Origin: Actinomycetota bacterium
GTDB taxonomy: Bacteria; Actinomycetota; Actinomycetes; S36-B12; UBA5976
Reading direction: 5' to 3'
Assembly (NCBI GenBank): GCA_017853815.1
Contig: JAFMIT010000041.1
Location: 1-13,047, forward strand
DNA length: 13,047 nt
Positions 7,912-13,047 of this stretch are shown here, piece by piece (within the stretch, counting starts at the first letter, position 1; the number at the start of each line of letters is the position of its first letter). The position numbers and the translations under genes are program-made. The notes below the pieces were generated by a model that was not told the DNA's origin, did no database searches, and saw only the letters and a list, made by a program, of their open reading frames with translations.

Positions 7912-8466
7912 ATGTGGGCTTACGTGCTGTCGTTCTTGGTTATTTTCGCCGAGAACCTCATGCCGGCTTTTGGGCCGCCGACCTGGCTTGTCCTGGTCTA
8001 TTTGACGTTAACTTTTGGGCTTGAGCCGGTGCCGCTGATTGTGCTCGCAGTAATTGGCGCCTCGATTGCACATTGGCTGATGGCACACGGTTTTCGGCGC
8101 TTTCGATCCAAGCTCCCCACCGCGTACGTAACCAACATGACCAATCTAGGTGCCAAGTTGCAGCGTAGAGGCAAAACCATGTGGGGGATGTTTGCGCTTT
8201 TTCTCTGGTCTCCGCTGTCGTCGTCACAGCTGTTTGTGGCTGCTGGGTTGATGCCGCAGATTCAGATTCTTCCGCTCGTCGGAGCATTCGCTCTCGGCAG
8301 ATGTTTTACTTACACGACGTACGTCTACGGAGCCGATGCGTTATCGCATACAGATATCGGTCAGTCGATTGTCGCTGAGATGACTTCACCGGGAATGATC
8401 CTGATGCAAACCGCGCTGATTGTCGGAGTCATTGCACTCGGCATGATCCGGTGGAAGCCCGAGTAG
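7912..8466 (+). CDS. Small membrane protein, VTT/DedA-like
   Basis: A 184-residue hydrophobic protein that I do not recognise with certainty. Membrane segments are likely at about 5-30 (possibly re-entrant, broken by NLMPAFGPP), 33-57, 90-112, 117-140 and 162-179. The FAENLMPAFGPP stretch and the later ALFLWSPLSSSQLFVAAGLM stretch resemble the paired re-entrant loops of the VTT/DedA (SNARE-associated) fold, in which acidic, proline and serine residues recur; this is an analogy, not a firm match. A charged loop (58-89) lies between the halves. It starts 23 bases after malQ and is followed by the convergent thioredoxin gene after 11 bases. It could be the last gene of the operon or have its own leaderless promoter, as no good SD precedes the ATG. 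DedA proteins are membrane lipid carriers, which would not obviously fit maltodextrin use. Confidence 0.75.
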   Translation: MWAYVLSFLVIFAENLMPAFGPPTWLVLVYLTLTFGLEPVPLIVLAVIGASIAHWLMAHGFRRFRSKLPTAYVTNMTNLGAKLQRRGKTMWGMFALFLWSPLSSSQLFVAAGLMPQIQILPLVGAFALGRCFTYTTYVYGADALSHTDIGQSIVAEMTSPGMILMQTALIVGVIALGMIRWKPE

Positions 8467-8482
8467 GTAGCGGTCAGCTACT
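8466..8482. terminator. Short hairpin between convergent genes
   Basis: GTAGC-GGTCA-GCTAC forms a five-base-pair stem (with one G-T pair beyond) in the 11-base gap between the membrane-protein and thioredoxin stops. There is no U-tract on either strand, so it is at best a weak bidirectional terminator. Confidence 0.25.
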
Positions 8483-8858
8483 GCGAGTCTGCTGAGTTTG
8501 CTTCTTCAGCGGCAATTTTCTGGCGTACATCATCCATATCGACATCACGGATAGCTTGGATGAGTTGATCGAAAGATGGTTTAGGCAAGGCGCCAGCTTC
8601 GCGGAACAGCAGCACGCCGTCACGAAAAGCCATCAGGGTCGGAATCGATGAGATGCCAGCGCTAGCCGCAAGCACTTGTTCCGCCTCGGTATCGACCTTG
8701 CCGAAAGTGATGTCGGGATTCTCGAGAGATGCTTGCTCAAAGATCGGTCCGAACATTCTGCATGGCCCGCACCACTCTGCCCAGAAATCAACAAATGTGA
8801 TGCCTTCTCGTAGAACTGATTCTTCAAAATTTTGGGCGGTGAGTTCTACGGTTGCCAT
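8478..8858 (-). CDS. trxA: Thioredoxin
   Basis: A 126-residue cytoplasmic thioredoxin, a protein disulfide reductase. The active site WCGPC is at residues 29-33 (Cys30 and Cys33), preceded by FVDFWAEW, and the cis-proline is Pro73 in SIPTL. Classic thioredoxins are about 105-110 residues; this one has an acidic tail of about 20 residues (from DVDMDDVRQ) of unknown purpose. The ATG at 8858 is preferred over the longer open frame to 8903 because GAAGGA sits six bases upstream and the beta-1 strand begins at once. The gene is convergent with the membrane-protein gene and divergent from GH1. A candidate promoter with an overlapping CsoR/CstR-like palindrome lies upstream, which would connect this thioredoxin to reactive sulfur or copper stress rather than to general housekeeping; that link is inferred from the site alone. 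Confidence 0.95.
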   Translation of the reverse strand: MATVELTAQNFEESVLREGITFVDFWAEWCGPCRMFGPIFEQASLENPDITFGKVDTEAEQVLAASAGISSIPTLMAFRDGVLLFREAGALPKPSFDQLIQAIRDVDMDDVRQKIAAEEANSADSQ

Positions 8859-8864
8859 GATGAT

Positions 8865-8870
8865 TCCTTC
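8865..8870 (-). promoter_or_regulatory. Ribosome binding site deciding the thioredoxin start
   Basis: On the minus strand GAAGGA is followed by six bases and the ATG at 8858, supporting this start over the upstream one at 8903. Confidence 0.7.
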
Positions 8871-8910
8871 GCCATGATGTGTGTGCAGTCGCAAGTGGGT
8901 CAAGACCGAT

Positions 8911-8939
8911 CTTATACCCCTTAGGGTATCAAGTGTCTT
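8911..8939 (-). promoter_or_regulatory. Candidate thioredoxin promoter
   Basis: On the minus strand AAGACA (8939-8934, 4 of 6 matches to TTGACA) and TATAAG (8916-8911, 5 of 6 matches to TATAAT) are spaced by exactly 17 bases. Transcription would begin near 8904, giving a leader of about 46 bases that contains the SD. The palindrome at 8914-8929 covers the upstream half of the -10 and most of the spacer. Confidence 0.55.
8914..8929. promoter_or_regulatory. Perfect 6-4-6 palindrome, CsoR/CstR-type operator
   Basis: ATACCC-CTTA-GGGTAT is a perfect inverted repeat. TACCC-N4-GGGTA half-site spacing is the form reported for operators of CsoR-family repressors, which include copper sensors (CsoR) and persulfide sensors (CstR). 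Its position over the -10/spacer of the thioredoxin promoter suits repression. No CsoR-family gene is in the window, so the regulator would act in trans. Confidence 0.55.
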
Positions 8940-8965
8940 TCATCAAGTCTGGGTTCTGCTGCCGC

Positions 8966-8971
8966 AATACT
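8966..8971 (+). promoter_or_regulatory. Candidate -10 element, AATACT, six bases before the GH1 start
   Basis: AATACT matches TATAAT at four of six positions and lies six bases before the GTG at 8978, consistent with a leaderless message. It departs from strict TANNNT at the first base. No clear -35 is visible. Confidence 0.3.
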
Positions 8972-8977
8972 GCGGAG

Positions 8978-10291
8978 GTGAACAACGACTTTGTGTGGGG
9001 CGCGGCCACTGCGGCCTATCAGATTGAAGGCGCAGCAACTGCGGATGGGCGGACCCCATCCATCTGGGACACGTTCACCCACATTCCGGGCAAGACCCAC
9101 AACGGCGACACTGGCGATGATGCCTGCCGCCACTATGAACTCCTCGAGACCGATCTCGATTCAATGTCCTGGCTTGGAATCTCCGCGTACCGATTTTCGG
9201 TTTCTTGGTCACGACTGATTCCTGATGGTGATGGCGCTGTCAACCCGGCAGGTGTGGCGTTTTACAACCGGCTTATTGATGGCTTGTTGGCGAGAGGAAT
9301 CGAACCATGGCTGACCATGTATCACTGGGACTTACCGCAAGTTCTGCATGATCGAGGCGGATGGCAATCGCGCGAATCCATCGACTGGTTTGAGCACTAC
9401 GCATCCACGCTCGTGACATTGTTCGGTGATCGGGTGAAACATTGGATCACCATCAACGAACCTCACTGTGTCGCGTGGTTTGGCTATTACCGCGGTTGGT
9501 TCGCACCAGGTCTTACTGACATCCAGGCATCGATTGATGTGTCTCATCATCTGCTGGTCGCACATGGTCGCGCCGTGCGCGTTGTGAAGAACGCATGGCC
9601 GGATGCGCTAGTGGGGATTTCGCTTGGGTTGACGCCTGTCGAAGCCGCGTCGGACAGTGCCGAAGACGAAGCAGCTGCTCGCCGACTCGACGGCTACGAC
9701 TTACGTTGGTTTCTCGATCCACTCTATGGACGTGGGTATCCGGCAGATGTCGTGAGGCAGCTCAACATCACTGTGCCCTCGCTACATGATGACCTCGACG
9801 TCATTGCGACACCGACGGATTTCTTGGGCGTGAATTACTACCTGCGTCAAATCGCAGCTGCGGGACCCGTGGATGGTTTTCTCGATCTCACTGGTGTCGA
9901 CCCTGAAGGTGTGGAGGTCACCGACATGGGGTGGGAGATTTATCCAGACGGACTGCTCCATCTGATGCGCCGACTGCGTAACGACTATGCGCCTGCCGCC
10001 ATATACATCACGGAGAACGGATCGGCCTGGCCTGATGTGGTCGGTGACAACGGCGAAATTGTTGATTCTCGGCGGGTGGATTATCTGCGCCGCCATCTCG
10101 ACACCGTCGAGACCATCAAGAGTGAGGGCATTGCGCTCAAGGGCTATTTCGCGTGGAGTTTGCTCGATAACTTCGAATGGAATTCTGGTTACGCAAAACG
10201 CTTCGGGCTTTTCTATGTGAACTACGACGATTTTTCACGTACACCAAAAGCGAGTGCGCATTGGTATCGGGAGCATATTCGCAAGTCGTGA
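8978..10291 (+). CDS. GH1 beta-glycosidase (beta-glucosidase-like)
   Basis: A family GH1 enzyme that hydrolyses beta-linked glucosides or galactosides with retention. From the GTG at 8978 it has 437 residues, close to the usual 440-460. The signature near the start, FVWGAATAAYQIEGAA, includes the substrate-binding Gln16. The acid/base is Glu161 in TINEP and the nucleophile Glu346 in ITENG; HWDLP (116-120), GVNYY and DNFEW (397-401) also fit. No signal peptide is seen, so it is probably cytoplasmic and acts on imported sugars or phosphate-free glucosides. The open frame continues upstream to 8879, with another GTG at 8933, but that extension is Cys-rich, unlike the family, and covers the thioredoxin promoter. 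GGAGG abuts the chosen GTG too closely to be its SD, so a leaderless start is possible. It is convergent with yjdM, seven bases apart. Confidence 0.93.
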   Translation: MNNDFVWGAATAAYQIEGAATADGRTPSIWDTFTHIPGKTHNGDTGDDACRHYELLETDLDSMSWLGISAYRFSVSWSRLIPDGDGAVNPAGVAFYNRLIDGLLARGIEPWLTMYHWDLPQVLHDRGGWQSRESIDWFEHYASTLVTLFGDRVKHWITINEPHCVAWFGYYRGWFAPGLTDIQASIDVSHHLLVAHGRAVRVVKNAWPDALVGISLGLTPVEAASDSAEDEAAARRLDGYDLRWFLDPLYGRGYPADVVRQLNITVPSLHDDLDVIATPTDFLGVNYYLRQIAAAGPVDGFLDLTGVDPEGVEVTDMGWEIYPDGLLHLMRRLRNDYAPAAIYITENGSAWPDVVGDNGEIVDSRRVDYLRRHLDTVETIKSEGIALKGYFAWSLLDNFEWNSGYAKRFGLFYVNYDDFSRTPKASAHWYREHIRKS

Positions 10292-10298
10292 GTGCGGG

Positions 10299-10649
10299 TT
10301 AAGCCTTTTTAACGACGCTCGACTTCAACATCATGGGGCCGAAGCCGTCGACCTTCGCATCGATATCGTGATCACCGTTGTTGTGCACTAGCCGAATATT
10401 GGAAACTTTTGTTCCCACTTTGATGGCCTTCGGAGCACCTTTGACAGCGAGGTCTTTGACAATCACCACTGCGTCGCCATCGTTGAGCACGTTGCCGACC
10501 GAATCGCGGATGACAGGAGCTGCGGAGCTTTCAGTGGAGTCGTCTTCTGCCGGATTCCACTCATGCGCGCACTCCGGACACACCACAAGATTTCCCATTT
10601 CGTAGGTGTATTCGCAGTCGCACTGTGGGCAAGGAGGAGTCTCAGGCAT
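10299..10649 (-). CDS. yjdM: YjdM (PhnA-like) zinc-ribbon protein
   Basis: A 116-residue protein of the YjdM/PhnA-like family. It begins with a zinc ribbon, CPQC (7-10) and CPEC (24-27), followed after a variable acidic linker by the family's C-terminal domain: IRDSVGNVLNDGDAVVIVKDL, VKGAPKAIKVGTKVSNIRLV and a HDIDAKVDGFGPMMLKSSVVKK ending. It was once annotated as an alkylphosphonate protein, but that role is not supported and its biochemical function is unclear. It is likely cytoplasmic. It lies 18 bases after the SMR transporter gene on the same strand, so co-transcription is possible, yet no SD is seen and TAGGCT lies six bases before the ATG, so it may have its own leaderless promoter. 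Confidence 0.94.
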   Translation of the reverse strand: MPETPPCPQCDCEYTYEMGNLVVCPECAHEWNPAEDDSTESSAAPVIRDSVGNVLNDGDAVVIVKDLAVKGAPKAIKVGTKVSNIRLVHNNGDHDIDAKVDGFGPMMLKSSVVKKA

Positions 10650-10655
10650 TAGCCA

Positions 10656-10661
10656 AGCCTA
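10656..10661 (-). promoter_or_regulatory. Candidate -10 element, TAGGCT, six bases before yjdM
   Basis: On the minus strand TAGGCT-N6-ATG, with CG before it, repeats the arrangement found ahead of the membrane-protein gene at 7912. It lies in the 18-base gap after the SMR gene. A -35 match is not evident. Confidence 0.35.
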
Positions 10662-10667
10662 CGCTGT

Positions 10668-10991
10668 TTAGTGAGCTGAGCTTCCGAGATTCATGAGCAC
10701 CACGCCACCAATCACGAGCGTTGCGCCGACCCAGACGAGCGGTGTGGACGATTGATTGAAAAAGTAAATCGAAATGATCACTGCGCCCAGCGTTCCAACA
10801 CCAGACCACACGGCGTAAGCCAGACCGAGGGACATGGTCCGGACGACGAGCGACAGGAGATAAAACGCAAGGCCGTAACCGACCGCCATCGCGAGCGTCC
10901 ACTGCAGCCTGGTGAAACCTTCAGACAACTTCAGCGAGGTCGTAGCGAAAAGTTCCAGCGCGATGGCGCCGAAGAGATAAGCCCAAGCCAT
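10668..10991 (-). CDS. Small multidrug resistance (SMR) family transporter
   Basis: A 107-residue inner-membrane protein with the four-helix plan of the SMR family (EmrE, QacE, SugE/Gdx). The essential membrane glutamate is Glu13 in AIALELFATTSLK, equivalent to EmrE Glu14. The GLAYAVWSGVGTLG motif in helix 3 and the WVGATLVIGGVVLMNLGSS helix 4 are present. SMR proteins work as dimers that exchange protons for lipophilic cations or, in the Gdx branch, guanidinium. The LKLSEGFTR stretch after helix 1 is of the EmrE/QacE type, but the substrate is not certain. It precedes yjdM and is divergent from the SGNH hydrolase gene, with 40 bases between starts. No good SD is seen; TAGATT lies six bases before the ATG. 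Confidence 0.94.
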   Translation of the reverse strand: MAWAYLFGAIALELFATTSLKLSEGFTRLQWTLAMAVGYGLAFYLLSLVVRTMSLGLAYAVWSGVGTLGAVIISIYFFNQSSTPLVWVGATLVIGGVVLMNLGSSAH

Positions 10992-10997
10992 GTCACC

Positions 10998-11003
10998 AAT
11001 CTA
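10998..11003 (-). promoter_or_regulatory. Candidate -10 element, TAGATT, six bases before the SMR gene
   Basis: On the minus strand TAGATT-N6-ATG fits the TANNNT leaderless pattern. A GGTGA motif also occurs, but only one base before the ATG, too close for an SD. Confidence 0.35.
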
Positions 11004-11019
11004 CCTACTCGAGCGGAGT

Positions 11020-11025
11020 TACACT
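11020..11025 (+). promoter_or_regulatory. Candidate -10 element, TACACT, six bases before the SGNH gene
   Basis: TACACT-N6-ATG fits TANNNT. The only SD-like string, GGAG, is 13 bases or more from the ATG. The back-to-back arrangement with the SMR element would form a compact divergent promoter region. Confidence 0.35.
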
Positions 11026-11031
11026 TTTCGT

Positions 11032-11955
11032 ATGCGTTTGAAAGTTGCACTTGTGATGGTCCTGGTGGCCCTGTCCACTGTGGGATTTTCGACAAATGCA
11101 TCGAACGCCAAAGTTGCCGCCGCACACGCAGAACGTGTGGTCACCAAATCCCCGACACCGGCGGCTGCACCCAGTACTCAGCTGACGACGAATGTTTCTT
11201 CTGCCACTCAGCAGGTGCTCGACCATCTTGCCCAGAGGCAAGCAAATCGCGGATGTGGAATCTCGCTCATTCCTGCTACTCCGAAACGCAAAGTCGGGGA
11301 GTGCACGGTGTTGTTGGTGGGTGACTCCATGGGCAACAATCTTGGCTCGGGACTGATGTACCAGCTCGAGCGGACAAAAGGCATCAACTTCATCAAGCGA
11401 AGCAAAGGCTCCACTGGCCTATCGAATTCCTGGTTCTATGACTGGCCGGTCATCCTCAAGCCGATGCTCGGGCGTTACAAGCCGAATTTGGTCATCGTCA
11501 TGCTCGGTGCGAACGACCGTCAGAACATGAAAGTCGGCGGATCCACCTTGTCTTTCGGGACTTCCGCATGGAAGCAGGCGTACCGAGATCAAATCGATCG
11601 CATCACAGCGATGATCACGAAGGCGGGTAGCTACACGCTCTGGGTTGGTCTGCCTGTGATGGAGCCAAAGAGTTATGGCGAAGGCATGGCGGAGTTGAAC
11701 AAACTGTATTCAACTCAGGCACCCCTCACGCCAGGCGTAACTTTCCTTGATGTGTGGTCATACCTCGCTGATGATCGCGGTCAGTATCGAGATCGAGTTC
11801 GGGTCAACAACACGTTCACCAACATTCGCGGCGGTGACGGCATTCATTTCTCGATGTCCGGAATGCGCGTGCTCGCTTCTTACGTTCTTCTGCACATTCG
11901 CGAGACGTACTCCGTCAATGTGCGTCCACGTCAAGAGCTACCGATTACCGGTTAA
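11032..11955 (+). CDS. Secreted SGNH hydrolase (DUF459-like)
   Basis: A 307-residue SGNH-fold hydrolase, a family of esterases and acyl transferases acting on acyl or acetyl groups. An N-terminal signal peptide is likely (MRLK, a hydrophobic core at 5-20, small residues up to AHA at about 33), followed by a low-complexity T/A/P-rich linker, so it acts outside the membrane. Catalytic blocks are visible: GDSMG with Ser99 (97-101), GANDR with Asn161, and DGIH with Asp269 and His272. Cys75 and Cys91 could form a disulfide. The frame is open back to 10990, but the ATG at 11032 begins a proper signal peptide. The last five residues are LPITG. The stop overlaps that of the convergent acyltransferase-3 gene by 11 bases, which suggests work on the same surface glycan, with this enzyme as partner of the membrane transferase. 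Substrate is unknown. Confidence 0.9.
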   Translation: MRLKVALVMVLVALSTVGFSTNASNAKVAAAHAERVVTKSPTPAAAPSTQLTTNVSSATQQVLDHLAQRQANRGCGISLIPATPKRKVGECTVLLVGDSMGNNLGSGLMYQLERTKGINFIKRSKGSTGLSNSWFYDWPVILKPMLGRYKPNLVIVMLGANDRQNMKVGGSTLSFGTSAWKQAYRDQIDRITAMITKAGSYTLWVGLPVMEPKSYGEGMAELNKLYSTQAPLTPGVTFLDVWSYLADDRGQYRDRVRVNNTFTNIRGGDGIHFSMSGMRVLASYVLLHIRETYSVNVRPRQELPITG

Positions 11956-13047
11956 GAAAAAGGCTTTCGACGAGTACGGTGGAATCCAGGCTGAGGGCAA
12001 GACAAATTGCGAGCACCAGCAATGTTGCCCAACCGTCTCGCTGCAAAGCCGGCGAGCGCCGGATCGGATTCTCAAGCCAGTGATACGACGCGGCTGCACA
12101 GATGAACGTTCCAGTAATACCGAACAGCACCAGTCCAAATGGAATCGAACCCTGGTTGAGTTGGCGTGGAAGCATCAGCCAGAGGTAATGCCACAAGTAC
12201 AGCGAGTACGAAATATCGCCGATGTAACGGAGCGGCCGTTTGCTTAAGAATCGCAGGCCGCCAAAGTGAACGGATGCTTGACCGAGCCACAGCAGCATCG
12301 CTGTAGCGCTGACCGGAAGCCACGCGATGACTCCAGGGAAGCCGCTCGTCGGTGTAATGATCCACAAACATGAAATCAGTAACGCCGCAGCTGCGACCGC
12401 GATCAGCGTGCGTACACGCGGAAATCGAATCTTGAGCTCTGCTGGAATTGTGGAGACAAGTCCGCCGACCGCGAGCTCCCACAGCCGAGTGAAAGGGGAG
12501 TAGTACGCGAGCACTGGGTCGAGTGGTGTGGAGTGAAAACTCCAGATAGCCGATGCCGTAATGATGACTGCGAGCAGGATTTGGAGAGCCTTGGTGCGCT
12601 GGTGCAGGGGCGCAATCCACGTGAGTGCGAAAACCAGTAACGGAAAACAGAAGTAGAACTGCTCTTCGACCGCAAGAGACCAAAAGTGCGTGACGAGCGA
12701 CGGGTCTACGCCGACGAGGAAGTAGTCGGCGCTGACGTCAATGAGTCGGAAGTTTCCCGAAAACAAGGTCGCCCAACGGATGTCTGTCAGCAGGCTCGGA
12801 TTGAAGTTGTCTCCGAGAATCCAAAAGGAGACGAGTCCTGTCGTCACGAGGACGGCGGTCGCTGCAGGCACGATGCGCAGGATTCGACGGATGTAGAAAT
12901 GGCGCAGATTGGCGAACACCTGGCGAGCAGGCTGCCGGTGCAAAAGACTTGTGATTACGTAGCCGCTAATCACAAAGAAGACGTCTACGCCGATAAATCC
13001 GGACTCGAAGCCAGCGATTCCTGCGTGGCAGAGGATGACAAGCAGGA
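11945..13047 (-). CDS. Acyltransferase 3 (OafA/YrhL-type), N-terminus cut by right edge
   Basis: A polytopic membrane acyltransferase-3 protein that carries acyl groups, usually acetyl, across the membrane to modify surface glycans. The frame is open to the right edge; 366 codons are visible and roughly 15-25 N-terminal residues are missing. The first visible segment contains the conserved His in LLVILCHAG and GFIGVDVFFVISGYVITSLL. Further hallmarks are HFWSLAVEEQFYF, YIGDISYSLYLWHYLW and SYHWLENPIRRS. About ten helices are followed by an additional one (GWATLLVLAICLALSL), then only about 13 residues before the stop. In fused OafA/OafB-type enzymes this extra helix leads into an SGNH domain; here it is absent, and a separate SGNH gene is convergent. 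An internal GTG at 12973 is not the start, because the conserved region continues upstream. Confidence 0.95.
   Translation of the reverse strand, partial: LLVILCHAGIAGFESGFIGVDVFFVISGYVITSLLHRQPARQVFANLRHFYIRRILRIVPAATAVLVTTGLVSFWILGDNFNPSLLTDIRWATLFSGNFRLIDVSADYFLVGVDPSLVTHFWSLAVEEQFYFCFPLLVFALTWIAPLHQRTKALQILLAVIITASAIWSFHSTPLDPVLAYYSPFTRLWELAVGGLVSTIPAELKIRFPRVRTLIAVAAAALLISCLWIITPTSGFPGVIAWLPVSATAMLLWLGQASVHFGGLRFLSKRPLRYIGDISYSLYLWHYLWLMLPRQLNQGSIPFGLVLFGITGTFICAAASYHWLENPIRRSPALQRDGWATLLVLAICLALSLDSTVLVESLFLNR

Noticed and set aside
10298..10313. GTTAA-GCCTTT-TTAAC inverted repeat as a terminator for GH1
   Set aside because: The stem is short and AT-rich, lies in the yjdM 3' end, and has no U-tract at the right place.
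11003..11019. ACTC/GAGT inverted repeat in the SMR/SGNH divergent region
   Set aside because: Only four base pairs; such a repeat is expected by chance.
12072..12683. Minus-strand frame of 203 codons
   Set aside because: It overlaps the acyltransferase gene in another frame on the same strand; the acyltransferase frame holds all the conserved motifs and membrane helices.
1..13047. tRNA, rRNA, riboswitch, insertion sequence or CRISPR array
   Set aside because: No cloverleaf, spaced repeats, transposase-like frame or terminal inverted repeats were seen; coding genes occupy almost the whole window. A tRNA or Rfam scan would settle small RNAs.

Overview
The window looks like chromosomal DNA from a mid-GC bacterium, most likely an actinomycete (Actinomycetota). 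The basis is the flavour of the proteins, GTG and TTG starts beside ATG, Shine-Dalgarno (SD) led genes mixed with apparently leaderless ones, and an actinobacterial-type carbohydrate gene set. This is an inference; GC was judged by eye and no marker gene or RNA gene is present. I see no mobile element, CRISPR array, tRNA or rRNA. No stretch longer than about 140 bases lacks a gene.

Layout. (1) 1-1216, minus: the N-terminal 405 codons of catalase-peroxidase KatG, running off the left edge. (2) 1355-1645, minus: a small DUF1905 protein. (3) 1756-7888, plus: a glycan-utilisation operon of a ROK-family regulator, a GH13 alpha-glucan hydrolase with a CBM34-like N-domain, a GH125 exo-alpha-mannosidase (4-base overlap) and the 4-alpha-glucanotransferase MalQ (TTG start with a clear SD). 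(4) 7912-8466, plus: a small membrane protein that resembles the VTT/DedA fold; it may be the operon's tail or have its own promoter. (5) 8478-8858, minus: thioredoxin, divergent from (6) 8978-10291, plus: a GH1 beta-glycosidase. Their intergenic region holds a perfect ATACCC-N4-GGGTAT palindrome overlapping a good candidate thioredoxin promoter. (7) 10299-10991, minus: YjdM-like zinc-ribbon protein and an SMR-family transporter. (8) 11032-11955, plus: a secreted SGNH (DUF459-like) hydrolase, whose stop codon overlaps that of (9) an acyltransferase-3 membrane protein at 11945-13047, minus, which runs off the right edge.

How the genes work together. The operon in (3) has no visible export signals and no transporter, so it probably processes imported or internally stored glycans in the cytoplasm. 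GH13 and MalQ handle malto-oligosaccharides, GH125 trims alpha-mannose, and the ROK protein probably represses the operon in response to a sugar. GH1 could add a beta-glucoside route. KatG and thioredoxin are redox-protection genes. The SGNH/acyltransferase pair looks like a split version of the fused OafA/OafB-type O-acetylation enzymes that modify surface glycans.

The signals most worth following are the CsoR/CstR-like operator at the thioredoxin promoter, the repeated TANNNT-N6-start pattern in genes that lack an SD, the alpha-mannosidase inside a maltodextrin operon, and the tail-to-tail SGNH/acyltransferase pair.
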